From: an uncultured Desulfobacteraceae bacterium
GTDB taxonomy: Bacteria > Desulfobacterota > Desulfobacteria > Desulfobacterales > UBA5852
DNA: 64,000 bases
NCBI GenBank assembly: GCA_913060875.1
Contig: CAJXSL010000001.1
Coordinates: forward strand, 434,001-498,000
Reading direction: 5' to 3'
The notes under the pieces were generated by a model. The model made no database searches. It saw only the letters and a program-made list of their open reading frames with translations, and was not told the origin of the DNA. The translations under genes were made by a program, and so were the position numbers. Of the stretch, positions 43,809 to 52,268 are shown piece after piece. Numbering within the stretch: the first letter of the stretch is position 1; the number at the start of each line of letters is the position of its first letter.

Positions 43809-44927
43809 TTATTTCTGATAAGAGGGGGGCAGGTAGCTGCACAGCGGCTCTTCCGCCATATAATCGCCGGTGGCCTCGTAAGCCCGGGCCCGGCAGCCGC
43901 CGCATACGCGTTTGTATTCACATGCGCCGCATTTCCCTTTTAGATCATCATAATTCCGAAGTGCAAGAAAAACCTTGGACCCCCGCCAAATGTCGGCGAA
44001 GGAGGTCTCGGTCACGTTGCCGCTGTCCACCTGCAAAAAGCCGCAGGGCTGCACCACGCCCCGATGGGAAATGAAGCAGAAACCCGTACCGCCCAGGCAG
44101 CCGCGGGTGACGGCATCCAGACCGTGGGATTCGAAGGTCACGGTCTGGCCTTCTTCCCGCGCCCGCTGGCGCAGGATGCGGTAGTAGTGGGGGGCACAGG
44201 TGGCTTTAAGCTGCAAGGGGGTTTTGTCCCGCTGGTCGTAGAACCAGTTCAGGGTTTCCTCGTATTCCTGGGCAGTGATTTCCTGGTCGATAATGTATTT
44301 GCCCCGTCCGGTGGGCACCAGCAGGAAAATATGGTGGGCCACAGCCCCCAGCTCCACGGCCAGTTCCTGGATTTTGGGGATCTGGTCTAGGTTGAGTTTG
44401 GAAATGGTGGTGTTGATCTGAAAATCGAGCCCGACGGACTTGGCATATTCGATGCCGCGCAGGGCCCCGTCATAGGCCCCCGCAACGCCCCGGAAGCTGT
44501 CGTGTTCTTCCCGCGTGGCCCCGTCCAGGCTGATGCTGATGCGTTGAATGCCGGCATCCACCATGCGCTGGGCGTTCTCGGGGGTCATCAGGGTGCCGTT
44601 GGGGGCCATGACCATGCGCAGGCCCTTGTCGGTACCATAGCGGGCGATATCGAAAATGTCCTCCCGCAGCAGGGGTTCGCCCCCGGTCAGAATGACGATG
44701 GGCTTGCCCACTTCGGCAATCTGGTCCATCAGGCGGAAAGCCGCCTGGGTGTCCAGTTCGCCCTCGTAAGGTTTGTTGACGGCCGCAGCCCGGCAGTGTT
44801 TGCAGGCCAGGTTGCAGGCCCGGGTGGTCTCCCAGGCCACCAGCCTGAGGGTGGCCTCTTTTTTATCTTGGGACGGCGCTCCATGGGGATGGCCCCCGGG
44901 ATGGCCGGTGGGGTGTTGTGTCGTCAT
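43809..44927 (-). CDS. ahbD: Radical SAM/SPASM heme synthase AhbD
   Basis: 372 residues. The radical SAM motif C38-x3-C42-x2-C45 is in TTRACNLACKHCRAA, then GGEPLL. The C-terminal SPASM/twitch part has the Cys set including GKCGACEYKRVCGGC. The His-rich N-terminus (HPTGHPGGHPHG) and length match AhbD of sulfate reducers, which converts iron-coproporphyrin III to heme by decarboxylating two propionates. hemB and ahbC upstream on the same strand support the siroheme-dependent route. AAAGGG lies 9 nt before the ATG. Confidence 0.88.
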   Translation of the reverse strand: MTTQHPTGHPGGHPHGAPSQDKKEATLRLVAWETTRACNLACKHCRAAAVNKPYEGELDTQAAFRLMDQIAEVGKPIVILTGGEPLLREDIFDIARYGTDKGLRMVMAPNGTLMTPENAQRMVDAGIQRISISLDGATREEHDSFRGVAGAYDGALRGIEYAKSVGLDFQINTTISKLNLDQIPKIQELAVELGAVAHHIFLLVPTGRGKYIIDQEITAQEYEETLNWFYDQRDKTPLQLKATCAPHYYRILRQRAREEGQTVTFESHGLDAVTRGCLGGTGFCFISHRGVVQPCGFLQVDSGNVTETSFADIWRGSKVFLALRNYDDLKGKCGACEYKRVCGGCRARAYEATGDYMAEEPLCSYLPPSYQK

Positions 44928-45027
44928 GTTAATTTACCCTTTTTTTAACTTCGGTTTTGAACTTAAACCGCCACCTCTGCTTGAGGACCCTTATAGGTCC
45001 TACCGATTCAGTGTATTTTAATTAATT

Positions 45028-45059
45028 ATTCCTTTTCTTTTCCGGAAAAGAAAAGGAAT
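45028..45059. repeat. Perfect 32-bp palindrome
   Basis: ATTCCTTTTCTTTTCC followed at once by its exact complement GGAAAAGAAAAGGAAT. It lies between ahbD and hemB. A weaker version (TTCCTTTTTGTCCGGAAAAG) is at 38814-38833. On RNA it forms a long hairpin, and on either strand it has U-rich arms, so it may work as a terminator after hemB. Confidence 0.65.
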
Positions 45060-45065
45060 CAAAAG

Positions 45066-45235
45066 AAACCGCCCGTGTCCCGCGGTGCTTCGCACTCCCC
45101 TGCGCGTCGTCGGTGCGGCCGGAGCGCGCGGAAACTCGCCCGCCTTCGCCTTGGCTACGGCGGGCTCAAACAGTCCGCGCGCTTTAATCCGTCCGCCCCG
45201 CCGATGCTCGGCGCGGGACAAAGGGAAACAAACAA
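45066..45235. repeat. GC-rich dispersed repeat, fuller copy
   Basis: It combines CCGCCCGTGTCCCGCGG with CTGCGCGTCGTCGGTGCGGC (shared with 39013-39090) and CCGCCGATGCTCGGCGCGGG with ACAAAGGGAA (shared with 41783-41815). No gene recognised. Confidence 0.55.
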
Positions 45236-45330
45236 CTAAAGGATCAAAAACCGTTTTTTTTGAAAGCGATCAGAAGCCAACCGCTATGCAAGGTGAAGTT
45301 GGCTTCCATAACCTTTCTTCGGAAAAGCCG

Positions 45331-46305
45331 TCAGCGATTCAGGAGACGGGCCGCTTCCACGGCAAAATAGGTCAGGATCATGTCGGCCCCCGCCCGTTTG
45401 ATGGCGGTCAGGCTTTCCATCATGACCCGTTCTTCATCGACCCATCCCATCTGGGCCGCGGCTTTGATCATTGAAAATTCCCCGCTCACGTTATACGCGG
45501 CAAGCGGCAGATCGATTTCCTCCCGCAGCCGGGAGATGATATCCAGATAGGGCAGGGCCGGTTTGACCATGATGATGTCGGCGCCTTCCTCCACATCCAT
45601 GGTGGCCTCCCGGATGGCCTCCTGGGCATTGGCCGGATCCATCTGGTAGGTGCGCCGGTCGCCAAACTGGGGGGCCGAATCCGCCGCTTCACGGAAGGGA
45701 CCGTAGAAGGCCGAGCAGTACTTGGCCGAATAGGCCATGATGGGAATCTGGCTGAAGCTGTTGTCATCCAGCAGGGCGCGAATTTCAGCCACCCGGCCGT
45801 CCATCATATCCGAGGGCGCCACCATGTCGGCGCCGGCCTGGGCATGGGACAGGGCCGTTCGGGCCAGCAGGTCCAGGGAACCGTCGTTGTCGATCTCCCG
45901 GCCGTCCAGCACACCACAGTGACCGTGGTCGGTATACTGGCACAGGCACACGTCGGTGATGACGACCATTTCGGGGAACCGCTCCTTGACAGCCCGCACG
46001 GCTTTCTGGACGATACCGTCCTTGGCGTAGGCGCGGGTGCCCAGGGGGTCTTTTTTATCCGGCAGGCCGAAGAGAATGACGGCCGGGATACTCTGGTCCG
46101 CGGCGTCCTGGACACAGGTGAGGAGGTGATCGATGGATTGCTGAAAATGCCCCGGCATCGAGGGGATCGGGTTGCGCACATCCTTGCCCTCCACGGCGAA
46201 CAGGGGCAGGATGAAATCGTCGGGGGACAAAGCGGTTTCGCGGATCATGCGGCGCAGGGCTTCGGTGCGGCGCATGCGACGCGGACGATACTCGGGGAAT
46301 AACAT
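45331..46305 (-). CDS. hemB: Delta-aminolevulinic acid dehydratase (porphobilinogen synthase)
   Basis: 324 residues. The zinc-type Cys set is in [16 protein letters not shown]. The active-site lysines are in APSDMMDGR-preceded [18 protein letters not shown] and in [11 protein letters not shown]. It condenses two aminolevulinate molecules to porphobilinogen, the tetrapyrrole precursor. GGGAG lies 6-7 nt before the ATG. It is flanked by ahbD and ahbC, an arrangement seen in anaerobes making heme from siroheme. Confidence 0.95.
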   Translation of the reverse strand: MLFPEYRPRRMRRTEALRRMIRETALSPDDFILPLFAVEGKDVRNPIPSMPGHFQQSIDHLLTCVQDAADQSIPAVILFGLPDKKDPLGTRAYAKDGIVQKAVRAVKERFPEMVVITDVCLCQYTDHGHCGVLDGREIDNDGSLDLLARTALSHAQAGADMVAPSDMMDGRVAEIRALLDDNSFSQIPIMAYSAKYCSAFYGPFREAADSAPQFGDRRTYQMDPANAQEAIREATMDVEEGADIIMVKPALPYLDIISRLREEIDLPLAAYNVSGEFSMIKAAAQMGWVDEERVMMESLTAIKRAGADMILTYFAVEAARLLNR

Positions 46306-46330
46306 GGCAGGCTCCCTTGTGGTGGTGGTT

Positions 46331-46361
46331 TAACCCGAATATTTCATGACATTTTTTCTAC
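46331..46361. repeat. Terminal piece of the 135-bp repeat family
   Basis: TAACCCGAATATTTCATGAC and the following ATTTTTTCTA match, inverted, the piece at 17703-17735. Confidence 0.6.
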
Positions 46362-46458
46362 CCGATAACTTTATACAACTAAATCGAAATCATAAACCCT
46401 ATTCGAGGTATGATTTTCCGGTGACCGTTGGCAACCTGCGCCGATTAGCGGGAACGCA

Positions 46459-46500
46459 GAAAAATTTTCACCCTGCGGGCACGTGAAATATCCGGTTTAA
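46459..46500. repeat. Internally deleted copy of the 135-bp repeat
   Basis: On the minus strand it reads CCGGATATTTCACGTG joined directly to CCCGCAGGGTGAAAATTTTT. These are the two ends of copies 1 and 2 with the central 90 bp or so, including the hairpin, missing. Confidence 0.65.
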
Positions 46501-46593
46501 CGGGGCGGTGCGATTCAACGCGCGCCGGTGCCGCTGTCAAAAGCCTGCCGGGGCTTTTCCCCGCAGGCTTTGAGCGGTTCCGCAGGATGTCGA

Positions 46594-47781
46594 TCAGATG
46601 GTTTCGCTGATTTCCTCGTCCGTCAGGTAGCAGGCCGGATCCGGCTCCCATACGTCACCCGTGGTGGCTTCGGCCCGCACGCGGAAATTGCCGCCGCAGA
46701 CATTCAGCCAATGGCATGTGGCACAGCGTCCCTTGACGTATTGCTTCTTGTCTTTCAACTTCTTCATCAAGGGGTTGGAAAGATCGGTCCAGATTTCGGA
46801 GAAGGGTCGATCCTTGATATTGCCGAAACTGGTGTGCCGCCAGAACTGGTCGGCGTAGACTTCCCCGTCCCAGCTGACGCAGCCGATGCCCCGTCCGGAA
46901 TTGTTGCCCTCGTTCATTTTGAGCAGTTCGAGGACCTCTTTGGCGCGCTCCGGATTTTCCTTCAGCATCCGCAGGTAGAGATAGGGGCCGTCGGCGTGGT
47001 TGTCCACCGTCAGGACCTCTTTGGGTTTGCCGCGATCGTGCAGATCTTTGGTGCGGTCGATGATCAGGTCCACCACCCGGCGGGTTTCCTCATGGGTGAG
47101 ATCGTCTTCCACCAGTTTGGACCCCCGCCCGGCGTATACCAGGTGGTAGAAGCACACCCGGGGGATGTCCATCTCCTCCAGCAGATCGAAGACCGCCGGG
47201 ATTTCATCCACATTGAACTTGTTGATGGTAAAGCGCAGCCCGACTTTGATGCCGGCGGCCTGGGTGTTGCGGATGCCCTCGAGCGCGTCCTGGAAACATC
47301 CCTTGACCGCCCGGAAGCGGTCGTGGATTGCTTCCATGCCGTCCAGGCTGATGCCCACATAGGACAGCCCGATATCCTTGAGGGTGCGCGCCATCTCCGG
47401 GGTGATCAGGGTGCCGTTGGTGGAAATCACGGCGCGCATGCCTTTGCGGACGGCGTATTCGGCCAGTTCGGGGAGATCGGGCCGCATCAAGGGCTCGCCC
47501 CCCGAAAAGAGCATGACCGGCGACCCGAAAGCCGCCAGGTCATCGATCAGGGTTTTACCCTGGGCGGTGGTCAATTCGTTGTCAAAGGCCTGGTTTTTGG
47601 CCTGGGCATAGCAGTGTACGCATTTGAGGTTGCATCTGCGGGTCACGTTCCAGACGATAACGGGTTTTTTATCTTCCGAGAATTGCAGCAGGTGGGATGG
47701 CAGTTGGCCCGAATGCCGGCCGTAGCGCAACGCGTCGGACGGCTCCACGGTGCCGCAGTACAGTTTGGATATACCGATCAT
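46594..47781 (-). CDS. ahbC: Radical SAM 12,18-didecarboxysiroheme deacetylase AhbC
   Basis: 395 residues. Radical SAM motif C50-x3-C54-x2-C57 in NVTRRCNLKCVHCYAQ, then FSGGEPL. The SPASM part has CVSWDGEVYADQFW and GRCATCHWLNVCGGN. MIGISKLYCGTVEPSDALRY at the N-terminus is characteristic of AhbC. It removes two acetate groups from didecarboxysiroheme to give iron-coproporphyrin III. Its ATG overlaps the stop of the ClpX-like gene by 4 bp. Confidence 0.9.
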   Translation of the reverse strand: MIGISKLYCGTVEPSDALRYGRHSGQLPSHLLQFSEDKKPVIVWNVTRRCNLKCVHCYAQAKNQAFDNELTTAQGKTLIDDLAAFGSPVMLFSGGEPLMRPDLPELAEYAVRKGMRAVISTNGTLITPEMARTLKDIGLSYVGISLDGMEAIHDRFRAVKGCFQDALEGIRNTQAAGIKVGLRFTINKFNVDEIPAVFDLLEEMDIPRVCFYHLVYAGRGSKLVEDDLTHEETRRVVDLIIDRTKDLHDRGKPKEVLTVDNHADGPYLYLRMLKENPERAKEVLELLKMNEGNNSGRGIGCVSWDGEVYADQFWRHTSFGNIKDRPFSEIWTDLSNPLMKKLKDKKQYVKGRCATCHWLNVCGGNFRVRAEATTGDVWEPDPACYLTDEEISETI

Positions 47782-49559
47782 TCAGATTCAGACCTTTCGT
47801 GTGGGGGCAACTCCGCGGTTTTAAGACCGTTTCGGATCAGGCCGCCGATAAAGGATTCAGGGTTTGCCAGGGCTTCCCGATGGATGAAAAAGCGGTTTTT
47901 GCCGGTTTTTTCCATCACCAGCTTCAGTCCCAGCCCAAAATTGTCCTGCATTTTTTTCGAAATGGCATCCAGCGCAACCGCTCCATCTACAACCTGCTCC
48001 ATGATGAAGTCAATAGCATCTTCCTCGAGCACGATGTTGATGTCGTTGTTTTTGTAAAACTCGAGCTCCATTTTCTTGATGTCGTCATAACGGGATTTAA
48101 TCTGCTGGAACACCTGACCGATGTCGAGAATGTGGTTGACGTGAAAGTTGGCCAGCACCTCGAGTCGGGACGGGGTGAGGGTCAGGCTGTAGCGGTCCGA
48201 CAGGATCCGCTTGTTGTCCAGGATATAGGTCTTGATGGCCTGCTTTTCCTGGTCCGCCAGGCGTTGGAAAACCGCCGCAAGACGCGGTTCCTCGTCCGGT
48301 GCCAGCATGGCATCCAGGGCGGCCTGGGGGGATCGGATCACATCCGGGGTGACGGGAAATTGCCGCAGACCGATGGACGGCAGACGGGTTTCGAAAAGCA
48401 GGAGCGCCCTTTCCACCGCGCTCACCAGACCCCGGGCCCCCGTATTTTCGGCACTGGCGTCCCTGGCCAGCAGGCGCAGGGCCTTATCATCGAATTTTAC
48501 ATCGATGTCGTAGGCGTCAAAATCCAGCTTTTTCCCCAGGATGATGGGATTGCTGGGGTTTTTCAGAATGGTATAGAGGTCGTTTTCGTCGAGGGGCTCC
48601 AGTACGCTGCGCACCGGCAGGCGGCCCACGAACTCGGATTCAAACCCGAAGGCGATGAGGTCCTCGGATTTGACCTGCTGCACCATGGCCGGATCAGGGC
48701 CGCTTTTCTTGAGCGGGGCACCGAAGCCGATCCCCTGGCGGGCGACGCGGCGGCGGATAATTTCCTCCAGCTCGCTGAAGGCGCCGCTCATGATGAACAG
48801 AATATTGGCGGTATTGACGGTGCGCCTTTCCTTTTGTCCGGTTTTGCGGAAATTTTCGATCTCCTGGATCATGGACACCGGGTCATGGGGAACCTTGAGA
48901 TCCACCTCGGTTTCCTCCATGGGTTTCAGCAGGGCGCGCTGGACCCCGGCCCTCGAAACGTCGGCCCCGATGGTGTTGCGGGAACCGGCAATCTTGTCGA
49001 TTTCATCGATATAGATAATACCGTGCTGGGCCAGTTCGATATCGTCGCCCGCCTCGCGCACCAGATCGCGCACCAGATCCTCCACGTCGCCGCCGACATA
49101 GCCGGTCTCGCTGAATTTGGTGGCATCGCCTTTGACGAAAGGCACCCCGATGTGTTTGGCGATCAGCTTGACGATGTAAGTCTTGCCGACACCGGTAGGA
49201 CCGATCAGGAGCACGTTGTTCTTGATCCGGCCCACCATGTCCCGGGGCGCGCCGCCATCCTGGCGCTGGCGCTTGATACGGTTGAAATGGGTGCAGATCT
49301 TGGTGGCCAGGACGGCCTTGGCCTTGTCCTGGCGAACGATATAGCGATCCAGGTAGGCGATCAGATCCTCGGGTTTGAGGTCGAAGTTGATGCCGGCCGT
49401 GCTGTGGGTGCGTTTCCCGGACCGATCCTGATCGTTCGGATCGGTGACCATCATGGGGGTGACGATTTTGACATGATCGCCGAAACGCTTGGAGAGAAAT
49501 TCGCTGATCTCTTTTTCCACTTCCGCGGGATTGGGTATTTTTTCATTGGTCGGTTTCAT
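47778..49559 (-). CDS. ClpX-like AAA+ ATPase without zinc-binding domain
   Basis: 593 residues, longer than ClpX (about 420). The N-terminal zinc domain is missing and replaced by about 55 other residues. Walker A GPTGVGKT (120-127), Walker B IIYIDEID (181-188), pore-1 GYVG (153-156) and the IGF-type loop GIGFG (276-280) are all present, so ClpP docking is possible. A C-terminal extension of about 150 residues (from about 420) is unusual. It could also be an unfoldase with another partner. Translationally coupled to ahbC. Confidence 0.82.
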   Translation of the reverse strand: MKPTNEKIPNPAEVEKEISEFLSKRFGDHVKIVTPMMVTDPNDQDRSGKRTHSTAGINFDLKPEDLIAYLDRYIVRQDKAKAVLATKICTHFNRIKRQRQDGGAPRDMVGRIKNNVLLIGPTGVGKTYIVKLIAKHIGVPFVKGDATKFSETGYVGGDVEDLVRDLVREAGDDIELAQHGIIYIDEIDKIAGSRNTIGADVSRAGVQRALLKPMEETEVDLKVPHDPVSMIQEIENFRKTGQKERRTVNTANILFIMSGAFSELEEIIRRRVARQGIGFGAPLKKSGPDPAMVQQVKSEDLIAFGFESEFVGRLPVRSVLEPLDENDLYTILKNPSNPIILGKKLDFDAYDIDVKFDDKALRLLARDASAENTGARGLVSAVERALLLFETRLPSIGLRQFPVTPDVIRSPQAALDAMLAPDEEPRLAAVFQRLADQEKQAIKTYILDNKRILSDRYSLTLTPSRLEVLANFHVNHILDIGQVFQQIKSRYDDIKKMELEFYKNNDINIVLEEDAIDFIMEQVVDGAVALDAISKKMQDNFGLGLKLVMEKTGKNRFFIHREALANPESFIGGLIRNGLKTAELPPHERSESE

Positions 49560-49634
49560 AGTGTTGACATATTAATCACCGCCGGGTCAGGATGCAAGGG
49601 ATCCTTTTGTCTCCACCCAAAAGGGGCGCCAGCG

Positions 49635-50453
49635 ATGGATGATGCGCATTTCAGAGAGCTTCTGGATGACCTGGGGTATGCTTTCGAAGGTTATCGCCGG
49701 GTCCGCAAAGGGGTCAAAAAGCGCCTGCGGCGCCACATGCGGGATCTCGGCTGCCGGGACATGACCGCCTACCGGGAACGCATCGCCGTTTCCCATGACG
49801 TCCGGGAAACGTGCCTTCGTCGAATGGCCGTGCCCATCAGTCGGTTTATGCGGGATCACCGTTTCTGGGACGCCTTGGGGGACACCTGGCTGCCGGACCT
49901 GCAGCGACGTTTCGGTCCCCGCTTAAGGGCCTGGGCGGCCGGGTGCGCCTGCGGCGAGGAAGCTTACAGCCTAGCCATCATCGGGCGGGAACGGCGGTTG
50001 CGGCAAGCGCCTGTGACGGACCTTGGGGTGGCGATTACCGCCACGGACATCAATCCGGCCTGCCTATCCAAAGCCCGTGCCGGCATTTATCCGGCCAGCA
50101 GTTTGCGCGAAATGCCGGGTCACCTGATCGACCGGTATTTTCGCCCTCTGCGGAGGGGGCGCCGCTACCAGATCAAATCCGATCTGTCCCGGGAAATCCT
50201 CTGGTGCTGCCGACGGGTCGAATGCCCCCTGCCGGAACATGCCTACCACCTGGTCATGCTGCGCAACAACATTTTGACCTACTACAAACCCGCCCGGCAA
50301 ACCACTGTCCTGGCAAAGGTTCTCGATAGCCTTCATCCCGACGGTCTGTTCGTTGTCGGCTACCGGGAAAGATTGCCCGCTGATTTCCATTTTATGGAGC
50401 CCGTGACCGCTGAATTCCCGTATGTTTACCGCAAGGTGTCGGATCAACACTAA
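49635..50453 (+). CDS. CheR-type protein-glutamate methyltransferase
   Basis: 272 residues from the ATG at 49635 (AAGGGG upstream). The N-terminal helical CheR domain and the SAM-binding domain with AWAAGCACGEEAYSLAI (motif I) and ITATDINPACLSKARAG are clear; RNNILTYYKP corresponds to the conserved CheR RNxxxYF block with L-T-Y-Y. CheR methylates chemoreceptor glutamates. No other chemotaxis gene is in the window, so it is an orphan. It diverges from the ClpX-like gene with only about 75 bp between them. Confidence 0.85.
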   Translation: MDDAHFRELLDDLGYAFEGYRRVRKGVKKRLRRHMRDLGCRDMTAYRERIAVSHDVRETCLRRMAVPISRFMRDHRFWDALGDTWLPDLQRRFGPRLRAWAAGCACGEEAYSLAIIGRERRLRQAPVTDLGVAITATDINPACLSKARAGIYPASSLREMPGHLIDRYFRPLRRGRRYQIKSDLSREILWCCRRVECPLPEHAYHLVMLRNNILTYYKPARQTTVLAKVLDSLHPDGLFVVGYRERLPADFHFMEPVTAEFPYVYRKVSDQH

Positions 50454-50570
50454 CCGATACCGGAGCGCCAACGTTCCCGAAACTTGCACTCAGGGGCTAT
50501 CGTTGCCAGGTTTGGCGAAACGTATGGGACGCGCTGCGTTCATACCAAATCAATGACAGGAGGCGTCGTT

Positions 50571-50972
50571 ATGGCACAAGAAGTTCATGCCCAGGTAAAA
50601 CAGATTGGAGACAGCACCTCGTCGTGCACGGCCCGCCAGCACAAAACCCTGAGCGACCGGCCCGAAGCCAAAGGGGGGGCGGACCGTGGGCCCATGGGAG
50701 GCGAGATGCTCCTCATGGGACTGGGGGGCTGCTTCATGAGCAACCTGCTGGCGGCGATCAAGGCACGCCGGGCCGCGATCGACGATGTGGCGATTTCCCT
50801 GACGGCGACGCTGGCCGATGCGCCGCCGCGATTTACGACGGTAAACCTCTCCATTTCGGGATCTTATGGTGAAAAAGCCGAAATGGAAAAACTGGTGACC
50901 ATTGCCGAACGGAGCTGTATCGTCGCCAATACCCTCAAGGGGGCGGTCCGGCTGACATTCGAAGTGGTGTAA
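50571..50972 (+). CDS. OsmC-family peroxiredoxin-like protein
   Basis: 133 residues from the ATG at 50571 (AGGAGG 7 nt upstream). The two OsmC cysteines are in LGGCFMSNLLAA and AERSCIVANTLKG. OsmC/Ohr proteins reduce hydroperoxides with these thiols. A hairpin follows the stop codon at 50974. No neighbouring gene suggests a special role. Confidence 0.85.
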   Translation: MAQEVHAQVKQIGDSTSSCTARQHKTLSDRPEAKGGADRGPMGGEMLLMGLGGCFMSNLLAAIKARRAAIDDVAISLTATLADAPPRFTTVNLSISGSYGEKAEMEKLVTIAERSCIVANTLKGAVRLTFEVV

Positions 50973-50973
50973 A

Positions 50974-51008
50974 GGTTATCTTTTCTGGCCCGCGCAAGAA
51001 AAGTAACC
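50974..51008 (+). terminator. Hairpin after osmC-like gene
   Basis: GGTTATCTTTTCT pairs with AGAAAAGTAACC (one bulge), 10-nt GC-rich loop, starting 2 nt after the stop codon. No long T-run follows. Confidence 0.5.
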
Positions 51009-51268
51009 GAATGCAGATTATGCTTGCAAAATGCATCGAGTGATGTGCATAGATACCAACGAGGCATTGATCCGAATATCCGAATCGTTTTGGATTCAAG
51101 GCGTGCCCGGCGGAAATTGCGCCTTTGCGGCTTCTCCGACTTCTCCGACTTCCTGAAACACCGCCTCCATTACAAGTTATTGAAATGACGCGTATCGCTG
51201 CGGCTGTCAATTTTTTCGAAATGATGGCCGGGGTTCTGGCTACCATTGTTTGTTGGGGGGGATGAGCG

Positions 51269-51442
51269 ATGGATAGACAGGTGTTTCGACTGGAAATCAA
51301 AAGGGCGCCGGTCCGCAGCAGCAAGGATCGCAGATCCTACGTAGATCGGCGCAAAACCTTTACGCGGGCCTATTTTCTAAAGGGCGGCAAAGAGCGGCGC
51401 AGTTGGCGCGAACGGCGTTACATCTGGGATATGACCCGCTGA
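51269..51442 (+). CDS. Small arginine-rich protein, function unknown
   Basis: 57 residues, ATG at 51269 preceded by a G-run (GGGGGG) with 7 nt spacing, TGA at 51440-51442. It is rich in Arg and aromatic residues (DRRSYVDRRKTFTRAYF, then ERRSWRERRYIWDMTR). No family recognised; the DRR/ERR repeats resemble short basic proteins common in related anaerobes (from memory). A hairpin follows at 51469-51493. Confidence 0.5.
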   Translation: MDRQVFRLEIKRAPVRSSKDRRSYVDRRKTFTRAYFLKGGKERRSWRERRYIWDMTR

Positions 51443-51468
51443 ATCCCCCTCGGGGGGCAGCGAGCTAA

Positions 51469-51493
51469 AATCCTGTCCTTCCGGACCAGGATT
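51469..51493. terminator. Hairpin after the small arginine-rich gene
   Basis: AATCCTGTCC / GGACCAGGATT with a TTCC loop and one bulged base. Symmetric, so it could serve the small gene; a T-rich tail is weak (GTTGCAT). Region 51494-51740 up to leuD holds nothing else recognised. Confidence 0.5.
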
Positions 51494-51740
51494 GTTGCAT
51501 CGAAACCCAACGCGCCGGATTTTCCGTTTCGACGTCATGCCTTCCTTAAAACGCCCACCTCCGGCGATTCATGTCGGCAACATTCCCCTTTTCATCCGGA
51601 ACGGCTTTCGACACCGGGCTATTTCGGGCGACCTTTGCCCAAGGCACCGGAAGAACGTGGAGGGCTATCCCGAATATTGCATGAATTTTTTCGGCACAAT
51701 AGATTCTGTGCCGCGATGCGGGAAAGCCTGCCCTGATCGG

Positions 51741-52265
51741 TCAATAATTCGCGTCTGCGTATTCCACCCACCCGCCGGCCTCCACCAGGGCCCGATCGAA
51801 ATCGGACAATTCGAAGGGCACGGTCAGGACCTCGTCATCGGCCGTGAAGGTGAAAATGCTCCGGGCAAAATCCGTTTCGAGGCGGGTCCTCCGGCCGGCA
51901 AAGCGGTTGAAAAGATCGGCAATCGTATCCGGCAGCAGTTCCACGGCCAGCATGCCGCCGTTGAACATGTTCTGGCGGAAGATGCGGGCAAAGCTTTCGG
52001 CAATGACCACGTGGATACCGTTGACCTCGAAGGCCCAGGGGGCATGTTCACGGGAGGATCCGCAGCCGAAATTGCTGCGGGAGACCACCACCTGCTTGTC
52101 CCGGGTGCTTTTGCCCGGGGTGAAGCCCTCCAGGCACAGATCCTCCAGCAGGTGCGGACCCAAGGCCTTCTTGGTGATTTCGGTCAGGTATTTGGCCGGA
52201 ATGATTTCGTCGGTATTGATATCGGAACGGTCCAGAAACAGGACATTGCCGCTGAAGGTTTTCAT
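51741..52265 (-). CDS. leuD: 3-isopropylmalate dehydratase small subunit
   Basis: 174 residues. DRSDINTDEIIPAKYL at the N-terminus and NFGCGSSREHAPWAFE are signature blocks of the swivelling aconitase domain 4. It completes the active site of LeuC in isomerising 2- to 3-isopropylmalate in leucine synthesis. Length fits the short LeuD found with archaeal-type LeuC; homoaconitase-like or citramalate use cannot be excluded. Separated from leuC by 3 bp. Confidence 0.92.
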   Translation of the reverse strand: MKTFSGNVLFLDRSDINTDEIIPAKYLTEITKKALGPHLLEDLCLEGFTPGKSTRDKQVVVSRSNFGCGSSREHAPWAFEVNGIHVVIAESFARIFRQNMFNGGMLAVELLPDTIADLFNRFAGRRTRLETDFARSIFTFTADDEVLTVPFELSDFDRALVEAGGWVEYADANY

Positions 52266-52268
52266 CGT

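Noticed and set aside
47697-49634. Very long plus-strand open frame (to 50453) over the ClpX-like gene
   Set aside because: Its first two thirds are the antisense of the ClpX-like gene and show no family motif. Only the part from 49635 is real, the CheR gene.
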